From NCBI RefSeq assembly GCF_037392515.1, contig NC_090291.1, positions 31,482,001 to 31,546,000 of the forward strand: a stretch of DNA of 64,000 nt, written 5' to 3'. The first letter of the stretch is position 1, and every line of letters begins with the position of its first letter. A program made the translations under genes and the position numbers. Positions 55,961 to 64,000 of this stretch are shown here, piece after piece. This DNA is from Haliotis asinina. Lineage: Eukaryota > Mollusca > Gastropoda > Lepetellida > Haliotidae. A model generated the notes under the pieces. That model was not told where the DNA came from. It did not search any database and saw only the letters and a list, made by a program, of their open reading frames with translations.

Positions 55961-56207
55961 AACACATTTAAATTAATATTGCAAGCACATTTAAATTAAT
56001 GCACAATAATATTTTCATCTTAAGTTCGAGTTTACAGACATGAAAGTACAAATGTCTTGGGTTGACATTTGAAACGTATCTTACTACCCTTATCCAAATT
56101 TAAACACTATAACGTGTTGTGTTTATGATTTATCAGTAACCGTATTCATGAAAGGGTTAGAAGCATTGATTAGGGTTAGAAAAACACATTGTGTCTGATC
56201 TGGGCGT

Positions 56208-56323
56208 CCTTTCACAAAGTGCTAAGGTGACCGTAATTTAAGTCACTAAGTAACCGTAGTGCAACGTTAAAGAACGGGAGAAAATGTTAACCTCAGTAAG
56301 GTTGCTCCGTTGAAGGAGGCCCT
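56208..56323. mobile_element. MITE, diverged relative of 55503-55661
   Basis: GGGCGTCCTTTCACAAAGTGC at the left and GTTGCTCCGTTGAAGGAGGCCC at the right, with AAGGTGACC/GGTTGC-type inner repeats. Confidence 0.7.
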
Positions 56324-56324
56324 G

Positions 56325-56875
56325 AACTGTTCTGTGAAGGCGGCTTTGAGAATTCACCAAATGCAGACATTTTTCGTGATTTATTCAACACGTTTGTTTA
56401 AGATTAAACGCATTCGCACAATTTGCAGAAAGGCTTGAATCGCGATAGCTGGTATTTCCGTCTGTTTGTGGGCTTGGCGGAGAGCGGTAGCCTCTTTCTG
56501 AAGAGGGAATCACGTTTAATGCGGTATGCTGACTGACATGAAACCCACGTTGCTGGCCTGTATGCATTCATCAAAACTCTTGAATGTCCCACGTGAAAAT
56601 CTAAGACGTATTCTCGTGGTGAATTATACGTAAATATGAAAACAGATGAAAACTTGTCTACCGAGTATGCTTCAATTTGTAACTGCGAACTAACCGAAAA
56701 GCTACATTTGTGTTTAGAGCATATTTTTTAAAAACGGTAATTTTGTTACACTGTGTATAGAGGAGTTATGAAATTTAAAATAATTCCGAGAAATGTGTTA
56801 CTGTCGTTTAATTTGCTACTTACGTACCAAAATCAACCAAAGCCAGTGCTTCTAAGAAACTGTATTTCAAGGCAA
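56325..56875. other. Intergenic, nothing recognised
   Basis: Overlapping small frames at 56385-56592 on the minus strand show no domain. Confidence 0.35.
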
Positions 56876-56948
56876 TATTGACCCGTGGAGATACGGGTTA
56901 GAACCAACCAATGCTTGTAGAGGCTACGAGAGGATCGGGTGGCCAGCA

Positions 56949-57066
56949 GGGCCCTTATTCTCGAAACGTTCGTAGCCCTAAGAATTCATAACTTTGATCG
57001 TAGCCAGTGTGTTAAGAATGGGCTTAAGACGTTCGTTGGGGTACGAATGTTTCGAGAATAGCTAGC
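56949..57066. mobile_element. MITE nested in SINE-A (first)
   Basis: GGGCCCTTATTCTCGAAACGTTCGTA at the left pairs with TACGAATGTTTCGAGAATAGC at the right. Confidence 0.75.
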
Positions 57067-57112
57067 CACGCTCGCTGACTTGGTTCACGCATTTCATCGT
57101 ATCCCAGGTGTC

Positions 57113-57233
57113 TGGGCCCTTCACGCTCCTCAAAGCAATCGTTGTCCTACGACAGTCGTATGTCTATGCTAAAGTATGGGCGTTAAGATTATCTTAGCCC
57201 TACGATCGATTTGTGGAACGGGGCCCTTGTCCT
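57113..57233. mobile_element. MITE nested in SINE-A (second)
   Basis: GGGCCCTTCACGCTCCTCAAAG at the left pairs with CGATTTGTGGAACGGGGCCC at the right. Inner words (GTCCTACGAC, CTTAGCCCTACG) also pair. Confidence 0.75.
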
Positions 57234-57299
57234 GTGATTGTCCTTCTTACAGACCGCCGTCTTATAGCTGGAATACTGATGAGTGCGGCGCAAAACAAA

Positions 57300-57960
57300 C
57301 AGCCAACCGTAACACAACCCCACAGCAGTTTATGCTGAAATTTAGATTCCATAATAGTACCCCATGGCAGCAATGTCCAATAATAGGTATCCCAACCTGG
57401 TATAAGTAATACGCAATTGGTAGATTTATTCGCCAACATGTAGGTTTCAAAACAAAATATCAAGGCACGGATGCCTGCATATAGATTTTATAACATAATA
57501 TAACCTACTACAGAAATGTCTGCATTAACATTCAAATGTCAAAATATAGCCTAAAAAGCGATGTCTAACCTAACATAACGTCATGCCTGCTTACAGATTA
57601 CAAAACATATCCTCACACAAGTAATATATGTATTGCATAATCTCATATGCATAATGTTCAGATCTGGATACCTTCACATAAAATACCAACCGGTAATCCC
57701 TGCATACAGACTTCTACAGATCAACTGGCTAAAACGTCTAACAGAACACACCCCAAACTAAAAAGTATCAACGACGAACTGTTCCATATCCTAACAAATG
57801 CACTGCTAAAATGTAGATTTTAAAGTTTCGTCATTCTCTCAGAGTATACGCTTCAGAAATATTCATTTTATCTTCCTTCACTTCTGCGGGAGTGGATGGT
57901 AAGAGCGGCATGATCAGAAAAGTGAACTTGAACAATCATTTCCTTACTAGGAACCTTTTC
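57300..57960. other. Intergenic, nothing recognised
   Basis: A weak periodicity of words such as CATACAGA/TGCCTGC-ATA(C)AGA-TT at 57470-57720 hints at an old repeat. No gene. Confidence 0.35.
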
Positions 57961-57962
57961 AA

Positions 57963-58808
57963 CCAAGCAATAGCAACTTGAAAGCCTTCTTATCAGTTAT
58001 AAACTATATGACAGAGCAATAGCAACTTGAACGCCTTCCTATCAGGATGAACTACATCACAGAGCAATAGCAACTTGAACGCCTTCCTATCAGTATAAAC
58101 TATATCACCAAGCAATAGCAATTTGAACACCTTCCTATCAGTATAAACTATATCACAGAGCAATAGCAACTTGAACGCCTTCCTATCAGTATGAACTATA
58201 TCACAGAGCAATAGAAACTTGAACGCCTTCCTATCAGTATAAATTATATCACCAAGCAATAGCAATTTGAACACCTTCCTATCAGTATAAACTATATCAC
58301 AGAGCAATAGCAACTTGAACACCCTCTTTTACGTATAACCTGTACCACCCAGCAATAGCAACTTGAACACCTTCCTATCAGTATAAGTTATATAACTCAG
58401 TAAAAGCAACCCGAACACTTTCCTGTAACCATAAAATATACAACCCTGCAATATTAAATTGAACACCTTCCTATAAATATAAACTATATCACCCAGAAAT
58501 AGAAGCTTCATGTCTTCGTATCAATTTATGAACTATACACCCCAGCAATACCAACTTGAACACCTTCCTATCAGTATAAACTATATCACCCAGTAATAGC
58601 AGCTAGAACACATTCTTATCAGTATAAACTATATCACCAAGCAATAGCAATTTGAACGCCTTCCTATCAGTATAAACTATATCACAGAGCAATAGTAACT
58701 TGAACGCCTTCCTATCAGTATAAACTATATCACAGAGCAATAGCAGCTAGAACACATTCTTATCAGTATAAACTATACAACCCAGCAATGTCAACTTAAA
58801 CACCCTCC
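57963..58808. repeat. 48-bp minisatellite, about 17-18 copies
   Basis: The unit is GAGCAATAGCAACTTGAACG + CCTTCCTATCAGTATAAACT + ATATCACA, with substitutions between copies and a few rearranged ones in the middle (58320-58560). Because 48 is a multiple of three, minus-strand frames stay open and read as a 16-residue repeat KVFKLLLLGDIVYTDR. No start context, signal or flanking exon supports a gene. Confidence 0.92.
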
Positions 58809-58809
58809 G

Positions 58810-59580
58810 GTGTAGCTGCTTCTCTGTTCAGATCACATGTACCACCCTAGCAGTATATGAAATCCTCTGTCGTAAAAACAGGTCTCGTCATATAACAAAT
58901 TCATTTGTATACCCACTGTTACAAAGCAGCATTGTCTCAACAGCTGCGCGGTACCATTTACATCTGATTGTATTACTCGTGATTGCAGGAGAAGGACAAT
59001 CGATACTTGACCGACTTGAAAAATCTGGCTCGTCACGAAACGAACAGACCTTATCCACAAACCGGAATCAGTGCGGGTTTTCCCCTGCGTGTTATAAATA
59101 GATCTTGCCTCGGCAACTAAATTGAAAGCTGACGCACGCACACAATAAACGTCGTTTTTCTCGTGGGGTCTGCAGTGAAATGTGCTCAAATTCCACGTGC
59201 ATTCTGCGTTGGCCGTGCAGTGATTCATGTCACATAACATAAGATAAGGGTCATAAATGTCTGTGGTGTTTGACTATGTGTTGATATTTATAAATTCGTG
59301 TTTTATTATCTGTGTTGTCAGAAATGTTTTCTGTCATACTTTACAGTATCTCACGTGTATAGTCGTTACGCAACTGGTGTAATTAATATAGAATGGATAG
59401 GGGAGAATTTCCCTGTGTGTTGAAACATTAACCGCATGGTATGCATGTGTCACTTGGTGTTTCAAATTTCTGACACATATTTGTTATATATATGGATTCT
59501 GAAATAACACATTATGACATGTGTTCATGTGTATAACACAACTTAAGCACGAAACTGCACGATTGTTTGGTTGGTTAAAT
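58810..59580. other. Intergenic; one Cys-rich minus-strand frame noted
   Basis: The minus-strand frame 58833-59240 opens with MLCDMNHCTANAECTW, which looks faintly EGF-like, but the remainder has no domain. I do not call a gene. Confidence 0.3.
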
Positions 59581-59588
59581 GGCTGGTT

Positions 59589-59821
59589 TGTTGTTTAAAC
59601 ATCGCACTGGGCAAAATTCCAGCCATATGCCAGCGGACGATACATAATCTCGTTTGCACAAGACAATCCAGTGATGAACATCATGAGCATGTTTAACTGG
59701 TATACAATGACAATTTTAAGTATCAACCATGTCAGGTAGCCTGACCATACGATCCCGTTAGTCGCCACTTACGACAAACATGGGCAACTGAAGATCAATT
59801 CTAACCCGGATCTTCATGGGT
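59589..59821 (-). mobile_element. SINE-A copy, diverged
   Basis: AAACATCGCACTGGGCAAAATTCC, AGACAATCCAGTGATGAACATC, GATCCCGTTAGTCGCCAC and CCCGGATCTTCATGGG. Confidence 0.85.
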
Positions 59822-59839
59822 AGACTGCACATTAGTGAG

Positions 59840-59997
59840 AGGGTGTATAAAGTAATTAAGTTGCCTGTAGCAATATTCCAGCAATATCACGGCAGGGAAT
59901 ATCAGAAACGAACCCCACACATTTTGCTTATGTTGGGAATCGAACTTGGCTCCTCGGCGTGAACAGCGGGCGCTTTAACCACTGGCCTACCCTACTG
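59840..59997 (-). mobile_element. SINE-B copy
   Basis: AGCAATATTCCAGCAATATCACGG, GTTGGGAATCGAACTTGG, CTCGGCGTGAACAGCGGGCGC and TTTAACCACTGGCCTACCC. It lies tail-to-head next to the SINE-A copy at 59589. Confidence 0.88.
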
Positions 59998-60309
59998 CAC
60001 TTGATATGGTTGCATAGGCCGTACATCACACAAAATGAGAACTGACTCATTACAATGGTACGCCATGCACTTTGTTACAGGCTCACGACTATAAATACAC
60101 ATGGGAACATGCTGAGTCCCACACCTTTGTTTTAATACGTCCAGACATAACGGGGCAGTTTGGAAACATCACGAATGAGAGTGTTCTAAACGTGATACCA
60201 CGGTACCATCTGTATGATACCATACATGTGATACCTTTTGAGATAATACTTTGTGATGAGATGATGTCCGCATCATTGGGTCATATAGCTGAGCATGGAG
60301 GTTGAATAT

Positions 60310-60420
60310 GCTCGTTCGTTTGTTTAACACAATATCCCAGCTATATGGTGGTGGTCTATAAATGATCGAGTCTGGACCAGACAAGCCAGTGATCAACAAC
60401 ATGAGCATTGATATACGTAA
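60310..60420 (-). mobile_element. SINE-A copy, 3' half
   Basis: ATATCCCAGCTATATGGTGGTGG, AGTCTGGACCAGACAAGCCAG and AACAACATGAGCATTGATATACG, then straight into a microsatellite. Confidence 0.88.
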
Positions 60421-60423
60421 TCT

Positions 60424-60466
60424 CTGTCTTTCCGTCTCTGTCTCTCTGTCTTTCTGCCTCTCTGTC

Positions 60467-60500
<34 letters not shown>

Positions 60501-60530
60501 CCTCTATCTATCTATCTATCTATCTACCTC
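60424..60530. repeat. (TCTG)n/(TC)n/(TATC)n compound microsatellite
   Basis: CTGTCTCTCTGTC repeats pass into pure TC and then six TATC units. It gives long Ser/Leu frames that are not genes. Confidence 0.95.
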
Positions 60531-60534
60531 TCAT

Positions 60535-61910
60535 TCCGTTCACCAACCAAACTTATAAATTCTAACCGTGGATACATACATAGTCATTACAACACAATGA
60601 ACTTTGTTTTCATACTTGTTTGAAACATGAACTTCATTTTCACATAATCAATCACCCCTTCCCCACGACAATTCAATAATGTGAAACAAATTCTACATTC
60701 TTGGTGTCTTTGTTATTGTGTACAAATTCAAACGCTGTCCATCAACATGATTCATTGCCATGACAACCCATTATTGAGTAGTTAAACGGTCAAAAACCAA
60801 GGTCAGTTGTCCGAATCAACCGAATGAAAAACGGCCAGCTCACTTTCTAATCATCATTTTGTCAAGCCTGCAGTGTATCAATAACGAGGTCTGCACTTGG
60901 ACGATGTCCACGTGATCAGTGGATGACCGTCGCATGCCGCTTCGGCCCAGTGAATCAATTATAGAGTTTCCATTATCCACGCTTACTGGATATGAATAGG
61001 TAGATTATTGTAAATCTACCGCGTACACAGAGACCTTTGGCTTTAACGTGAGCGCTTTCCGATGATGAAAGTGAGCTGATACACAGTAGAAATATGTTCC
61101 CCTAAATGCTTGCTGGATAGAAATAAGGAAATGATGTTCTTCATAATCCGGGCCCTTGCTAAACCGCATTGTGTATTAATGGGGGCATCCACCTGAAGGG
61201 GAAGACGGGAATCGAGATAAGTTTTCATGTTAATGAGCAGAACCATCTAATACTACGAAAACATATACTCAATTACGTTGTTTGTTATGAATAATTTTAT
61301 GCTCTTGCTTGTGAGAAAGGTACGATGTTTTTTTAGAAAAAAATACTTTCTTCATTGAAATTGTTCCTTTTCTGGTTACGTGATGGATCATTACTAAAAC
61401 ACCATTCGTGACAAATACAAATAAATTTGGATAGATCACCTAAATATGTCACTTTAGTTAAATCCTAACCATTTAAAGGGGAAAAGCGCCAGGTCAATAC
61501 ATTCTACCCCAAACAATATTTCTATAAAATAGTAAAACGTATAGTAGTGTACGTACATACAAAACGTCAGTGAGAGGAAATAGCCATGAAAAATATTCGA
61601 ATGGATCTCTGGAAATAAGTGTCGAGGGTTTACTGACAGGGTATACAAGTAGAATCGGCAAGACTAACACGTGTTAGTCTCTGAATACATTTGATTTCTT
61701 TCAGTAACAGATAATCCCATTTTAACTGGAAAGGAGAATCAGTGATGTGGGAGAATAAACTGAGGAAAACTAGACTTGCTTCATTCAGTGCTCTACAGCA
61801 TTGCGGTGAAACTGGTTTACTGAGCACTAACCATTCACACAAAGGCAGCACCAGTCATTTGCATAGCCCCGTCAAATAGCAAGCATCCAGTATGCAGCAC
61901 TTACAGGACG
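60535..61910. other. Intergenic, nothing recognised
   Basis: No supported gene or known repeat. Confidence 0.35.
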
Positions 61911-61914
61911 GCAT

Positions 61915-62190
61915 AAGCCATTAGCCTGCAAGTCCTTGGCTAGTAAAAATCAGGGCGGGACAGTGAATCTCCAGAGTGATCATCTTTGAAAATATAACGC
62001 TCTTTCCGACTTATTAAGTTGAAATACATTTTTAAATCATGCAAGATTATGTCCTGATAAATAATGGTATTTTACTTTTTGTAATCTTTGCTTAGTTTCT
62101 ACATTCAAATTTCTGGCTAGTGAATTATCTTGTGTGCTAGACACTTTCAGGCATAGCTAGCCCTACTGGCTAGCAAAATGTGGAAACAGC
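61915..62190. repeat. Dispersed repeat family C, copy 2
   Basis: GGCTAGTAAAAATCAGGGCGGG, TTGAAAATATAACGCTCTTTCCGAC, AATCATGCAAGATTATG and TTTCAGGCATAGCTAGCC. The first half recurs at 63225-63350 and the second half at 24050-24220. Confidence 0.7.
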
Positions 62191-62194
62191 ATGA

Positions 62195-63220
62195 CGGAGG
62201 TAAACAAACCAGACAATCAAGTCAACGCATTCACCTACTATGTCGGAAGTACTAGACAGTGGGTAAATCATTTTTAATTACAGCTGCTATATAAAAGCGC
62301 AAAGAAAATGTTGCGTCTGAACCCTTTGAGTTAGACCTCAGCTTCTTGAGATGTCAATATCCCTTGATGAGATACGGAACCCAAACAAGTGGACTTGAAC
62401 TCCGAACCTTGGGATTTTAGATGTCATGCTCAACGAAACAATAGCGCAGGATATTATGCCAATAAGATGGCTGTCTTCTGACCGAAATATCTAATTACAG
62501 CTGACCATAAACAACCACGCCGTCAATGAGCCTCTATACCTGTGATCAACAAGAAATGATTGATTTAGCTCGCTAAGTGGCCACCCATGCCAGACAAATC
62601 ATAGATAGTTTTGTTTTGGTATATGTTTTGGTATATGTCCCTTCGTGAAACTCGCGCACCCGTCGAGGACACAGACAACTTCCAACGACCAGGCATGCGC
62701 GAGACATGCTGCCAGGTCATGACCCCCAGAGCCTGCCCTTTTGTGAATTGCCTTGCACCTTTGAACCAGAGTCCAGATGTAGACAAAGGACCTTTCCGCC
62801 TGGAGGTCTTATTCGAGAGAGCGCGAACACTATTATCATCTTCCATGATTCCTAAATTTATTCATCATGTTCCTAAATTTACTCATGAACAAAACGATGT
62901 TTTTTATTGAACCACTGCTCCACACATTCCAGCACGTGTAACGAAATTCTTTGCTGTTTCATTGTGTATATTTTACAATAGACGTGTGACCCTCGTTTGA
63001 ATATTATTATGATGATATAAATATATTTTCACCATCATACCCATTCATGTTTCACAGGTTTATGCATGATATAGTCGGCTTAACGTTAATGTTTTGTATT
63101 TAGGAGAGAGTGCGGTATTTTGACCAACCACCAGGCCTAAAGGAGGGGGAATTATCATATCATACCTCCTTTATTGGGAGAGTTCATCTAAAAATTGTAA
63201 ACAGCCTATAAACACACTTC
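62195..63220. other. Intergenic; both-strand open frames near 62565-62910
   Basis: A minus-strand frame at 62565-62846 begins MEDDNSVRALSNKTSRRKG with a fair start context, but no domain or splice partner was recognised. The plus strand is open over the same stretch. Confidence 0.3.
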
Positions 63221-63224
63221 TCTT

Positions 63225-63350
63225 AGCGAAATAGCCACTAGCTTACTAGTCAGTGGCTAGTAAAAATCAGGTCGGGCCAGTGAATCTTAACAATGATCAT
63301 ATTTGAAAATATAACACTCTTTCCGACTTCTTAAGATGAAATACACAATT
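63225..63350. repeat. Dispersed repeat family C, copy 3 (first half)
   Basis: AGTGGCTAGTAAAAATCAGGTC, GGCCAGTGAATCTTAAC and AATATAACACTCTTTCCGACTTC match 61930-62040 closely. Confidence 0.75.
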
Positions 63351-63354
63351 CAGG

Positions 63355-64000
63355 ACCTTTGCGCGACAATACTGACAAGTTTATATGGTGGCTAACAATT
63401 TCCTCCATTTTGTAAGTGCGACGTTTCGGTCTCATATATACACAACGCCATATAAAATATACATATACTTTCAACACGATATGGCGTCTTCGAACCGCCA
63501 CTGTTACCTCATAAATCAAATTAACAATTTCTGTTGGGGCTTGAGGTATTGATAACCACATGCAAAATCACCCATTCTGGTTCTAATAAAAATAGCAATT
63601 TCATAATCAATACACGTGTTCCTGAAGGGTTAGACTTGCACAAATTTATAAGTCGACGTTTAAAACATAATTTTAACATTACAAAAACAATAATTCACGT
63701 TGTAAATATAAAAGACAACCTGTGCTCATGTCACGTCCGCTTATCTAGACTAGCTTATGATAGAGACCAGAATTTACACTACCCCATAGGCTTATTGTCC
63801 AGTTCGACAAGTGCAAATAGCATTCGGACACTTAACGTAATTACATGTTATTTCAGTGTAGCATAAACAATTTTAATGAAGTGAGTTTAGGGTGCATCAT
63901 TGTAAAATCTGACTGGCAAACTGGAAATATCTCTGCTCTGCGCACATAATTTCAGTTCAATTTTCCGACCACTATTTAACTAATGACATCACATTTACCA
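63355..64000. other. Intergenic; single GCGACGTTTCGG motif at 63418-63430
   Basis: AAGTGCGACGTTTCGG matches the motif of the foldback family but without an obvious paired arm. The plus-strand frame 63534-63866 has no recognised domain. Confidence 0.35.

Larger units (their letters stand above)
56880..57297 (+). mobile_element. SINE-A copy with two MITEs nested in it
   Basis: SINE blocks in order: GATACGGGTTAGAACCAACCAATGC, GGATCGGGTGGCCAG, [MITE ~56949-57066], CACGCTCGCTGACTTGGTTCACGC, [MITE ~57113-57233], TGTCCTGTGATTGTCC, CAGACCGCCGTCTTATAGCTGG, GAGTGCGGCGCAAAAC. The second MITE replaces or displaces the GATCGATGCTCATG block. Confidence 0.85.

Noticed and set aside
57993-58511. Minus-strand 16-residue-repeat proteins
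   Set aside because: Translation of a 48-bp minisatellite; no start context, signal peptide or flanking exon.
58833-59240. Cys-rich minus-strand frame starting MLCDMNHCTANAEC, EGF-like at first sight
   Set aside because: Only one weak half-domain; the rest has no pattern, so no gene is called.

Overview
The window is eukaryotic, repeat-rich and looks like a marine gastropod, most likely an abalone (Haliotis) or close vetigastropod. This rests on recognising two short interspersed repeats that I associate with abalone, on GT-AG introns, and on animal genes whose proteins fit MYLIP and MRPS17. No bacterial, plasmid or CRISPR features were seen.

Three host genes can be supported, all on the minus strand. 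(1) 7382-10018 is an intronless 878-residue protein with two blocks of IFIT-like TPR helices, an Arg-Gly-rich linker and a C-terminal TIR-like domain, probably an innate-immune effector or adaptor. (2) 24986-27315 is mitochondrial ribosomal protein uS17m (MRPS17), two coding exons around a ~2 kb intron. (3) 33576-40479 is MYLIP/IDOL, a FERM-RING E3 ubiquitin ligase; six coding exons join in phase to exactly 445 residues, the human length. These genes do not form an operon and have unrelated roles. A possible orphan terminal exon lies at 43679-43866, and an unassigned exon-like reading frame at 49380-49745.

The rest is mostly mobile and tandem DNA. Left arm (1-7110): a LINE ORF1 fossil, an LTR-like repeat, a hammerhead-like foldback, an inverted LTR fragment, and a long stretch of degenerate repeats containing a 40-bp minisatellite. 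Middle (10850-22000): Tc1 fossils and a broken Gypsy-type LTR element in which integrase lies before reverse transcriptase (Gmr1-like order). A 2,967-bp segment with its 3' end is tandemly duplicated almost without change, and the whole complex is bracketed by an older ~310-bp direct repeat. Introns and UTRs of MRPS17 and MYLIP carry SINEs and MITEs. Right arm (40800-64000): a polypyrimidine tract, a Tc1-type element with long inverted repeats, foldback elements, a (CCACG)24 satellite, a 48-bp minisatellite and many SINEs.

Two SINE families recur throughout. SINE-B is tRNA-derived, with recognisable A and B boxes. SINE-A has a different head. Both end in the same ~45-bp tail followed by (ACTC)n, suggesting that one LINE mobilised both. 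No complete undescribed system was found. The strongest leads are the TPR-RG-TIR gene, the integrase-first Gypsy fossil, the recent tandem duplication and the hammerhead-like foldback family.
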